Shown: piece by piece, positions 6,674 through 14,081 of the stretch
Numbering within the stretch: position 1 is the stretch's first letter
How the letters are laid out: each line of letters opens with the position of its first letter
Source of the DNA: Piscirickettsiaceae bacterium
GTDB lineage: Bacteria > Pseudomonadota > Gammaproteobacteria > Methylococcales > Cycloclasticaceae
Assembly: GCA_002401365.1 (NCBI GenBank)
Contig: NVSW01000008.1
Coordinates: forward strand, 1 to 22,617
Reading direction: 5' to 3'
DNA length: 22,617 bases
The notes under the pieces: generated by a model
Database searches by the model: none
What the model saw: only the letters and a program-made list of their open reading frames with translations
What the model was told of the DNA's origin: nothing
Program-made: the position numbers and the translations under genes

Positions 6674-7814
6674 AGAAGATAGCGGCCAAGAAAAAACAGA
6701 GGAACCCACCGCCAAACGGGAGGAAGACGCTCGTAAGAAGGGTGATATTGCGCGCTCTAAAGAACTGAATACGGTTGTCGTTTTAATGATGGGCTCGACC
6801 ATGTTATGGATGTCTGGCGATAGAATATTTAAGGGTATGTGGGGTGTAATGCAGCAGTCATTTACTATTGATAGGTCGTTAATGTATGACCCACTAGCGA
6901 TGGTAGCTAGGTTGCAGCTTTTTATGCAAGAAGCGGTGATGTTTATTGCGCCTTTTTTGGCGGCGATGGTTGTCGCAGCATTGGCAGGCCCTATTTCAAT
7001 GGGGGGGTGGTCATTTAGTGCAGAAGCGATGGCGCCAAAGCTTTCAAAAATGAATCCTCTATCTGGCTTTAAACGCATGTTTGCTGTCAGAAGTTTGGTT
7101 GAATTGGTGAAATCACTACTTAAGTTTTTATTGATTTTGGGGATTATGTTTTTACTCGCCAATGCCTATTTGCACGAGTTTATTCAATTCAGCCAGATGT
7201 CATTGCGAGGCGCTCTTATTCATGCCAGCGATTTGATGACGTTATCGTTTGTTGTGCTATGTGCTTCTTTGTTATTAGTGGTTGCGATTGATGTTCCTTT
7301 CAGTTTGTGGGAGCACAAGAAGAAATTAAAAATGACGCATCAAGAAATTAAAGATGAAATGAAGCAGACAGATGGCCGCCCTGAAGTAAAAAGCAAAATA
7401 AGGCAATTACAACAAGAAATGTCGCAGGGTCGGATGATGGAACAGGTGCCCTTAGCCGACGTGATTGTAACAAACCCAACCCATTTTGCTATTGCCTTGA
7501 AATATGAAGAGGGTGGTAATGGTGCACCACGGGTTGTTGCCAAGGGTGCTGACTTAGTTGCGGCACAAATTAGAAATATTGCTGTTGGGCATGGGGTGAT
7601 ATTTGTTAGTGCACCACCATTAGCGCGGGCATTGTACTTCACCACTAAGATCGATCATGAAGTACCCAAAGGCTTGTACTTGGCTGTGGCACAAGTTCTG
7701 GCGTATGTTTTTCAATTGCGTATAGCGACTGAAAAACATTGGAAGAAACCTAAGCCACCGAAAGATGTATCGATTCCCGATGAGTATAAAAAATATGCAG
7801 AAAGGACACATTAA
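6666..7814 (+). CDS. flhB: Flagellar export switch protein FlhB
   Basis: FlhB gates substrate specificity in the flagellar export apparatus. It cleaves itself at NPTH, after which FliK switches it from rod/hook to filament substrates. Four membrane helices precede the cytoplasmic domain, and the cleavage motif NPTH is intact at residues 270-273, in TNPTHFAIALKYEEG. The chosen start is GTG 6666, giving MAEEDSGQEKTEEPTAKR, the usual FlhB N-terminus, with AGGTGA 6 bases upstream. An alternative GTG at 6657 adds three residues. Length is 382 residues, normal. It overlaps fliR by 8 bases. A stand-alone homologue of its C-terminal domain lies at 20540-20833. Confidence 0.96.
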   Translation: MAEEDSGQEKTEEPTAKREEDARKKGDIARSKELNTVVVLMMGSTMLWMSGDRIFKGMWGVMQQSFTIDRSLMYDPLAMVARLQLFMQEAVMFIAPFLAAMVVAALAGPISMGGWSFSAEAMAPKLSKMNPLSGFKRMFAVRSLVELVKSLLKFLLILGIMFLLANAYLHEFIQFSQMSLRGALIHASDLMTLSFVVLCASLLLVVAIDVPFSLWEHKKKLKMTHQEIKDEMKQTDGRPEVKSKIRQLQQEMSQGRMMEQVPLADVIVTNPTHFAIALKYEEGGNGAPRVVAKGADLVAAQIRNIAVGHGVIFVSAPPLARALYFTTKIDHEVPKGLYLAVAQVLAYVFQLRIATEKHWKKPKPPKDVSIPDEYKKYAERTH

Positions 7815-7837
7815 TTCGATGAGAAAAATTATTTAGA

Positions 7838-9925
7838 ATGGACGTCTCTAGCGTTATAAAAATAATTTCAGACTTCGCCCGTAATGGCTTAGGTGCGCCT
7901 ATTTTAATATTGGTGATGCTGTCGATGTTGGTGTTGCCGTTGCCGCCTTTAATGTTGGACTTGTTGTTCACGTTCAACATTGCATTATCGTTAATTGTTT
8001 TATTAGTGGTTGTTTACTCATTAAAACCGTTAGATTTTGCAGTTTTCCCAAGCTTTATTTTGATAGCAACTCTACTAAGACTGGGTTTAAATGTGGCATC
8101 GACCCGTGTGGTTTTGTTAGAAGGGCACAATGGGGGGGATGCAGCAGGTAAGGTGATTGAAGCATTTGGGGCCTTCGTTATTGGCGGTAATTACGCTGTC
8201 GGTTTAGTCGTTTTCAGTATTTTGATTATTATTAATTTTGTGGTGGTGACGAAAGGTGCTGGCCGTGTTTCTGAAGTGAGTGCGCGGTTCACCTTAGATG
8301 CGATGCCCGGTAAACAAATGGCAGTTGATGCTGATTTGAACGCCGGCGTATTAACCCAAGAACAGGCCAAAGAGAGAAGGCTAGAAATTAGTCAGGAATC
8401 TGATTTTTACGGGTCTATGGATGGTGCAAGTAAGTTTGTTCGTGGTGATGCGGTTGCGGGGATATTGATTTTACTTATTAATATCATCGGTGGCTTGGGT
8501 GTAGGAACTATCCAGCATGGGTTAAGCTTTTCCCAAGCAATGGAATATTACACATTGTTGACCATTGGTGACGGTCTAGTTGCTCAAATTCCAGCGTTAC
8601 TATTGTCAACAGCAACCGCGATTATTGTGACTAAGGTAAATAGCTCCCAAGACATGGGGCAACAAATATCTTTTCAGGTGTTGAGTAATGCCAAAGCATT
8701 AGCTATTACAGCAGGTGTTATCGGCTTGTTAGGAATAATCCCAGGAATGCCTAACTTGGTCTTTATTACTATTGCCAGTGCGTTAGGTTACGCATCGTAT
8801 TCGGTTTATAAAAAGCAGCTTAAAGCGGAAGCATTTGTTGAGCCTGACCCCATGGTGCATGAAATGCCAGATGAGCCTAAGGAACTGACGTGGGATGATG
8901 TTGCCCCGGTTGATATGATTGGCCTAGAAGTGGGCTACCGGCTGATCCCATTGGTAGATAAAACCCAAGGCGGCGAGCTAATGTCGCGTATTAAGGGGGT
9001 GCGTAAAAAGCTTTCCCAAGAGCTAGGTTTTCTTATTCCACCAGTACATATTAGAGACAATTTGGATCTAGCACCTAACGTATACCGGTTAACGTTGATG
9101 GGGGTTAATATTGGTGAGGTTGAGATTCATCCGGATCGCGAAATGGCGATTAACCCAGGCCAAGTATTTGGTGAATTACAGGGTATAGATACACAAGATC
9201 CTGCATTTGGTTTGGACGCCATTTGGATTGAAAGTACGCAAAAAGATCAGGCGCAAACGTTTGGTTATACCGTGGTAGATCCAGGCACGGTTGTTGCGAC
9301 CCATTTAAGCCAAATTATTCAGACTCATGCGCATGAATTACTAGGGCACGAAGAGGTTCAGCAAATGTTAGATACGTTGAAAAAGTCTGCACCTAAACTA
9401 GTTGAAGACCTTGTTCCAGATACCTTACCACTTGGCGTGGTCGTTAAAGTATTACAGAATTTGTTGCAGGAGAATATTCCTGTACGAGATATGCGAACGA
9501 TAGCGGAAACGCTGATTGAACACGGTGTGGTGAGTCAAGATTCTGGCGCCTTAACAGCGGCTGTTCGTATTTCACTTGGACGCTCAATTGTTCAGAAAAT
9601 CAGTGGCTTAGACAAAGAATTGTCAGTTATTACCCTTGACCCAGATTTGGAACGTTTATTGCAACAGAGCTTACAAGCGTCAGAAGATGGTAGCGCTGGG
9701 TTGGAGCCTGGGCTTGCTGAAAGAATGATCAATGCGTTACAAACCAGCACACAAAAATTAGAAATGGAAGGAAAGAGTGGCGTGTTACTGGTGTCGTCAC
9801 TTCTGCGACCATGGTTGGCGCGTTTTGTACGGCATTCAATTAGTAGCCTAAATGTTTTGTCGTATAACGAAATTCCTGAAGATCGTCAGGTTCGGGTCGT
9901 TGGAAGCGTTGGCCAAAATGGTTAG
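7838..9925 (+). CDS. flhA: Flagellar export gate protein FlhA
   Basis: FlhA is the nonameric, proton-using core of the export gate. Its cytoplasmic ring docks chaperone-substrate complexes. This protein has 695 residues, with about eight membrane helices in the first 310 and a large cytoplasmic domain from about 335 on. The family signature between helices 4 and 5 is clear (SARFTLDAMPGKQMAVDADL, about 148-167). The C-terminal part has LGFLIPPVHIRDN and FGYTVVDPGTVVATHLSQII. The start ATG lies 23 bases after flhB, without a strong ribosome binding site (GAGAAAAA). Confidence 0.97.
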   Translation: MDVSSVIKIISDFARNGLGAPILILVMLSMLVLPLPPLMLDLLFTFNIALSLIVLLVVVYSLKPLDFAVFPSFILIATLLRLGLNVASTRVVLLEGHNGGDAAGKVIEAFGAFVIGGNYAVGLVVFSILIIINFVVVTKGAGRVSEVSARFTLDAMPGKQMAVDADLNAGVLTQEQAKERRLEISQESDFYGSMDGASKFVRGDAVAGILILLINIIGGLGVGTIQHGLSFSQAMEYYTLLTIGDGLVAQIPALLLSTATAIIVTKVNSSQDMGQQISFQVLSNAKALAITAGVIGLLGIIPGMPNLVFITIASALGYASYSVYKKQLKAEAFVEPDPMVHEMPDEPKELTWDDVAPVDMIGLEVGYRLIPLVDKTQGGELMSRIKGVRKKLSQELGFLIPPVHIRDNLDLAPNVYRLTLMGVNIGEVEIHPDREMAINPGQVFGELQGIDTQDPAFGLDAIWIESTQKDQAQTFGYTVVDPGTVVATHLSQIIQTHAHELLGHEEVQQMLDTLKKSAPKLVEDLVPDTLPLGVVVKVLQNLLQENIPVRDMRTIAETLIEHGVVSQDSGALTAAVRISLGRSIVQKISGLDKELSVITLDPDLERLLQQSLQASEDGSAGLEPGLAERMINALQTSTQKLEMEGKSGVLLVSSLLRPWLARFVRHSISSLNVLSYNEIPEDRQVRVVGSVGQNG

Positions 9926-9958
9926 CGGTTCTTTTTTAATTGGAAGAGAGTGTAATGT

Positions 9959-11251
9959 ATGAAAATTAAACGGTATTTTGCAGCTGATATGAGAGACGCA
10001 TTACGGATGGTGAAAGAGGAACTGGGGCCAGATGCTGTTATTTTATCTAATGCGCGCGCTGATAATGGCGTCGAAGTTGTTGCGGCAATGGATTACGATG
10101 AGAATGTTATTCAACAGGCTATTGAGAAAAAGGATCTTGCGTTAGATGCACAACTAGATGAGAAGCTAAAAGTGGACACATTGTCTATTGATTGGAAAGA
10201 GCCACCCAAGCAGTCATTCAGAGAGGAATATACGCCGGTTAAAAAGACAGCGAAAAAGTCGATTGCTAAAAAAGCAGTTAAGCCTAGTAGGCCTATTAAT
10301 AAACCAGAATGGTTTGAAGACCCTGCTATTAAGGCGGTTAAACAAGAGCTGGAATACTTGCGTCGAGACTTTAGAACTCAGTTAAACGAATTATCTTGGG
10401 CCGATAAAATTCAACAAAATCCTGTGCGTATCGATGTAATTAGGCGGTTACTGGATACCGGGTTTTCTAAAAAACTCAGTTTGAAGTTAGCCGAAACCTG
10501 TGTTTCAGAAGGGGCGTTAGAGGAGGCATGGCATAAGTGCCTAAAGGTTACGTCTCTTTGTATTCCTGTATTAGAGGACAAACTACTTGATGAAGGTGGG
10601 GTGGTTGCATTGTATGGACCTACAGGTGTTGGTAAAACCACCACCATTGCAAAAATTGCGGCGCGTTTTAGAATGCGTTATGGAGCGGAACAGTTGGCAC
10701 TGATAACAACTGATAATTATCGTATTGGCGCCCATGAGCAACTAAGTAACTTTGCCAAGATATTGGGTGTTCCGATGCGTGTTGCATCAACACAAGATGA
10801 CTTGGACGATGCGTTGTCTGATTTTATCGATAAAAAATTGGTTCTTATCGATACTGCTGGGATGAGTCAGCGAGACCTACGGGTAACGGAACAAATGCAG
10901 TTGCTACGAGATGATAAGTTTGATATTGAAAGTTATTTGGTTATTTCGGCGACGACAGAAAGTCGTGCGATGCGTGAAATTTTTAAAACCTTTAATGATG
11001 CGAACCCAAAAGGTTGTATTTTAACGAAACTGGATGAAACTGATTGCCCTGGTAGTGCCTTATCTGCCATCATTGAAAATCAAATACCACTTTGTTTTGT
11101 AACAGATGGTCAGCGTGTACCCGAAGACCTTCATTATGCGAACGCTGAACAGCTGATGGCGAAATTTGCGGAACCAAGTCAGTTATTGGATGAAAGTGAT
11201 ATTGCCTTGTCTGTTCTTATTGGCGAGCAAACACAGTATGCGCATATTTAA
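9959..11251 (+). CDS. flhF: Flagellar placement GTPase FlhF
   Basis: FlhF is an SRP-type GTPase that marks the pole where a flagellum is built. This protein has 430 residues. The conserved N-terminal segment is MKIKRYFAADMRDALRMVKE. A basic linker follows, with KKTAKKSIAKKAVKPSRP. The NG GTPase domain then has G1 GPTGVGKTTT (220-229), DNYRIGAHEQL, the DTAG motif (LIDTAGMSQRD) and TKLDET. AAGAGAG precedes the ATG at good distance. It precedes and overlaps flhG, its regulatory partner. Confidence 0.96.
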   Translation: MKIKRYFAADMRDALRMVKEELGPDAVILSNARADNGVEVVAAMDYDENVIQQAIEKKDLALDAQLDEKLKVDTLSIDWKEPPKQSFREEYTPVKKTAKKSIAKKAVKPSRPINKPEWFEDPAIKAVKQELEYLRRDFRTQLNELSWADKIQQNPVRIDVIRRLLDTGFSKKLSLKLAETCVSEGALEEAWHKCLKVTSLCIPVLEDKLLDEGGVVALYGPTGVGKTTTIAKIAARFRMRYGAEQLALITTDNYRIGAHEQLSNFAKILGVPMRVASTQDDLDDALSDFIDKKLVLIDTAGMSQRDLRVTEQMQLLRDDKFDIESYLVISATTESRAMREIFKTFNDANPKGCILTKLDETDCPGSALSAIIENQIPLCFVTDGQRVPEDLHYANAEQLMAKFAEPSQLLDESDIALSVLIGEQTQYAHI

Positions 11252-12119
11252 ACAAGGGCTTAAGCAAACTTCAGGACTAAAAATGACACAACAAAAGCCT
11301 ATTAGAGTAATAGCAATAGCAAGCGGGAAAGGAGGTGTTGGTAAAACTAATTTATCGGTTAACCTTGGTGTGTCGCTTTGCAGACTAGGCCGTAAAGTTG
11401 CGCTACTAGATGCTGATATGGGCTTGGCGAACGTGGATATTTTATTGGGCTTACATCCAAAATTTAACTTATCGCATGTACTTGAGGGGCAAAAGTCACT
11501 GAGAGATATTATTGTAGAAGGTCCGCAGGGCTTGAAAGTAATTCCAGCGTCTTCTGGGATTCAAAAAATGGCTGAGATGGGCACAATGGAACAGGCTGGT
11601 GTTATTAATGCGTTCAGTGAGCTAGCAGATGATATCGATATATTAATAGTGGACACGGCGGCGGGTATACACGGTAGTGTGGTGAATTTTTCTAAGGCTT
11701 GCCAAGAGGTTATTATTGTTGTGTGTGATGAGCCTACTTCGTTAACGGATGCCTATGCATTGATTAAGTTACTCAATAGAGACCATGCTTTAAGTCGCTT
11801 TCACATTGTTACTAATATGGTGGAAACCGTTCATCATGGAAAAGCGTTATATAAAAAACTATGTATGGTAACGGACCGTTATCTTGACGTGGCGTTACAC
11901 TTTACAGGCGCGGTACCTTTTGATAAAAGCCTGCGTAAAGCGGTACAGAAGCAGCAGGCCGTTGTCGAATTCATGCCCACAGGAGAGTCGTCGGTAGCGA
12001 TTAAAAATATAGCACGCAAAATTGATGGTTGGCCGATGCAGCGAGGTGCAGGTGGTCATATGGAGTTCTTTATAGAACGCTTAATTGAATCAAACCAAAT
12101 GGGAGTGTCAACAGGGTGA
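11238..12119 (+). CDS. flhG: Flagellar number regulator FlhG/FleN, MinD-like ATPase
   Basis: FlhG (FleN in Pseudomonas) is a MinD-type ATPase that limits flagellar number by acting on FlhF and on the sigma-54 activator FleQ/FlrA. The deviant Walker A is GKGGVGKTN (about 30-38). LLDADMGLANVDILLGLHP and VDTAAGIHGSVVNF are further family blocks, and a C-terminal amphipathic segment ends in MEFFIERLIES. Start choice: ATG 11238 gives an N-terminus containing KQTSGLKM, which aligns with the FlhG activation motif DQAxxLR (known to stimulate FlhF). An ATG at 11283 would remove it. At 293 residues it is near the family size. It overlaps flhF by 14 bases and fliA by 4. Confidence 0.93.
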   Translation: MRIFKQGLKQTSGLKMTQQKPIRVIAIASGKGGVGKTNLSVNLGVSLCRLGRKVALLDADMGLANVDILLGLHPKFNLSHVLEGQKSLRDIIVEGPQGLKVIPASSGIQKMAEMGTMEQAGVINAFSELADDIDILIVDTAAGIHGSVVNFSKACQEVIIVVCDEPTSLTDAYALIKLLNRDHALSRFHIVTNMVETVHHGKALYKKLCMVTDRYLDVALHFTGAVPFDKSLRKAVQKQQAVVEFMPTGESSVAIKNIARKIDGWPMQRGAGGHMEFFIERLIESNQMGVSTG

Positions 12120-12829
12120 ATGGAATTGCCATGTATACCAACCTTCAGGCAAAAGATGCCGGAGAACTGGTTGCTAAACATGCGCCGTTAGTAAAAAGAA
12201 TCGCCTATCATTTACTGGCTAAATTACCTGATAACATTCTAGTAGAAGACCTTATTCAGGCGGGCATGTTAGGACTTCTAGAAGCATCACAGAACTATAG
12301 TGATAGCCATGGAGCGAGCTTTGCAACCTATGCTGGAATACGGATACGAGGCTCCATGCTAGACGACGTTCGGCGCAATGACTGGGCGCCGCGTTCCGTG
12401 CATAGAAAGGCCCGTGAAATTGCCAAAATTATGCAACAAATTGAGCAAAAAACGGGCAGAGACGCACGTGATACTGAAATTGCTGCGTTGCTAGAAATAA
12501 CCTTGGATGATTACCATAAAATATTATTAGATAGTACGTGTTGTCGCCTGTTTAGTACGGAAGATTTACAGGGTGATAATGACCAATCAACATCTGAAAA
12601 TGTGCTAGAAAACGTTAATGATGCAGACTTCAGAGTGGCGCTAATCGATGCTATTGCAGGGCTTCCTGAGCGCGAACGCTTGGTTATTTCAATGTACTAT
12701 GATGACGAACTTAATTTAAAAGAAATTGGTAAAGTTCTGAACGTTAGTGAGTCTCGTGCATGTCAAATTAATAATCAAGCGATGTTACGTTTAAAATCTC
12801 GACTATCACATTTTTCCCCCTCAAGTTAA
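12116..12829 (+). CDS. fliA: Flagellar sigma-28 factor FliA
   Basis: FliA directs RNA polymerase to late flagellar and chemotaxis promoters. This protein has 237 residues. Region 2 includes LVKRIAYHLLAKLPDNILVE, QAGMLGLLEA and FATYAGIRIRGSMLDDVRRN. Region 3 starts near SVHRKAREI. Region 4 has the helix-turn-helix LNLKEIGKVLNVSESRACQI. The last part (ACQINNQA) is slightly altered from the common VSQIHSQA. The start is GTG 12116, overlapping the flhG stop (GTGA), with GGGAG at 12101-12105. A consensus sigma-28 promoter lies immediately downstream, so this factor is expected to switch on the next operon. Confidence 0.96.
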   Translation: MNGIAMYTNLQAKDAGELVAKHAPLVKRIAYHLLAKLPDNILVEDLIQAGMLGLLEASQNYSDSHGASFATYAGIRIRGSMLDDVRRNDWAPRSVHRKAREIAKIMQQIEQKTGRDARDTEIAALLEITLDDYHKILLDSTCCRLFSTEDLQGDNDQSTSENVLENVNDADFRVALIDAIAGLPERERLVISMYYDDELNLKEIGKVLNVSESRACQINNQAMLRLKSRLSHFSPSS

Positions 12830-12868
12830 ATTATTCTTAGTAACCCCAGTAAATTCCTGATTGTTGGC

Positions 12869-12895
12869 TAAACTTACACAGAGAGTGGCCGATAA
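12869..12895 (+). promoter_or_regulatory. Sigma-28 (FliA) promoter of the cheY operon
   Basis: TAAA at 12869-12872 and GCCGATAA at 12888-12895 are separated by exactly 15 bases, a full match to the enterobacterial sigma-28 core pattern TAAA-N15-GCCGATAA. It lies in the 103-base gap between fliA and cheY. Transcription would start near 12903, about 30 bases before the cheY start. Confidence 0.88.
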
Positions 12896-12932
12896 AGGGT
12901 CATATATATAAAGTTTATAGGGAGTGTTCTGC

Positions 12933-13319
12933 GTGGATAAAAATATGAAAATTCTTGTGGTAGATGATTTTTCTACAATGAGAAGAATTATAAAGAATTT
13001 ACTGAGAGAGTTAGGGTTTACGAATTTAGATGAAGCCGATGATGGTCAAACCGCATGGCCAAAATTAAAATCTGGTCATTATGATTTTTTGGTAACAGAC
13101 TGGAATATGCCTGGGATGACGGGTATTGATCTATTGAAAACCGTCAGAGCAAACCCAGAAACAGCGAATATGCCGGTTTTGATGGTAACAGCAGAGTCGA
13201 AAAGAGAGCAGATTATTGAAGCTGCTCAGGCAGGTGTTAACGGTTATATTATCAAACCCTTTACGGCGGGGACGCTTAAAGAGAAGTTAGATAAGGTTTT
13301 TGCTAGAAGCGCTGGTTAG
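12933..13319 (+). CDS. cheY: Chemotaxis response regulator CheY
   Basis: CheY carries the phosphoryl signal from CheA to the FliM switch. This is a single receiver domain of 128 residues. The phospho-acceptor is Asp56 (in FLVTDWNMPGM), with the acidic pair Asp11/Asp12, switch residues Thr86 and Tyr105, and Lys108. The start is GTG 12933, with AGGGAG 8 bases upstream, giving MDKNMKILVVDDFSTMRRII, the usual polar-system CheY start. An in-frame GTG at 12924 overlaps the ribosome binding site, and an ATG at 12945 would also work. It is first gene of the sigma-28-driven operon. Confidence 0.96.
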   Translation: MDKNMKILVVDDFSTMRRIIKNLLRELGFTNLDEADDGQTAWPKLKSGHYDFLVTDWNMPGMTGIDLLKTVRANPETANMPVLMVTAESKREQIIEAAQAGVNGYIIKPFTAGTLKEKLDKVFARSAG

Positions 13320-13331
13320 TCAACGACACAG

Positions 13332-14072
13332 ATGGATATTATTATGGATGATGACCAAGCGAAAAACTTGTTAACGGCCGCCCAGGCACTAGTAGCGGCT
13401 TTAACGTCAAATAATCAGTCAGCAGTAGATGATGCCCTTAATTTAATTATCGTTGATAGGGAGAGGACTTTATTTAATGAGGTTGGTCGGCTAACTCGTC
13501 AATTACACGAAAGCATTGCCTCGTTCGCCTTAGATGGTGAGTTAAATAAGCTCACTGATAAGGAAATTCCTGATGCTAAAGAACGCCTTAATCATGTTAT
13601 TAATATTACTGATGAGGCAGCAAATACAACGCTAAATGCGCTTGATGAAATTTTGCCTGTTACCACTGACATGCAACGTCAATCTGAAGAACTAAGCCAA
13701 AGGTGGCAGACCTTTTTGTTGGGAGATGTATCAAGCATTGAGCTTAAAATAATATCAGCGGATATAACGAGTTTTTTAGAATGGTCTAAGAAGAACTCTT
13801 TATTGATTCACCAAAAATCGAATGAAATCATGATGGCACAAGAATTTCAAGATTTGACGGGTCAAATTATTACTAAAGTGATTGCGATCGTACAAGATGT
13901 GGAAACGAATTTAGTCAACTTGGTTTGTTTGGCAGGTACACAAAATATGGCGCAGGCATCAGATGATGACAAGCATAAATTAGAAGGGCCAGCTGTACCG
14001 GGCGTTATCGTTGAGAGTGCGGTTAATAACCAACACGATGTTGATGACTTGTTATCAAGCTTAGGGTTTTAG
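13332..14072 (+). CDS. cheZ: CheY-phosphate phosphatase CheZ
   Basis: CheZ speeds dephosphorylation of CheY-P. This protein has 246 residues. It forms a long helical hairpin, with RWQTFLLGDVSSIELK and AQEFQDLTGQII. Asp174 and Gln178 in QDLTGQ correspond to the E. coli catalytic Asp143/Gln147. The C-terminal tail DVDDLLSSLGF is the conserved CheY-docking peptide. The start ATG 13332 has no clear ribosome binding site; an in-frame ATG at 13344 is an alternative. The stop is 9 bases before cheA. Confidence 0.95.
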   Translation: MDIIMDDDQAKNLLTAAQALVAALTSNNQSAVDDALNLIIVDRERTLFNEVGRLTRQLHESIASFALDGELNKLTDKEIPDAKERLNHVINITDEAANTTLNALDEILPVTTDMQRQSEELSQRWQTFLLGDVSSIELKIISADITSFLEWSKKNSLLIHQKSNEIMMAQEFQDLTGQIITKVIAIVQDVETNLVNLVCLAGTQNMAQASDDDKHKLEGPAVPGVIVESAVNNQHDVDDLLSSLGF

Positions 14073-14081
14073 GGAAAGTTA

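Noticed and set aside
6614..7162. 182-codon open frame on the minus strand inside fliR/flhB
   Set aside because: Fully antisense to well-conserved export-gate genes, no family resemblance and no ribosome binding site; a shadow frame.
10383..10407. Second sigma-28-like site inside flhF (TAAA ... GCCGATAA)
   Set aside because: The spacer is 13 bases rather than 15, and the bases encode the conserved-looking WADK region of FlhF; most likely chance.
12924..12932. GTG at 12924 as the cheY start
   Set aside because: It overlaps the ribosome binding site AGGGAG. GTG 12933 has correct spacing and yields the family N-terminus MDKNMKIL.
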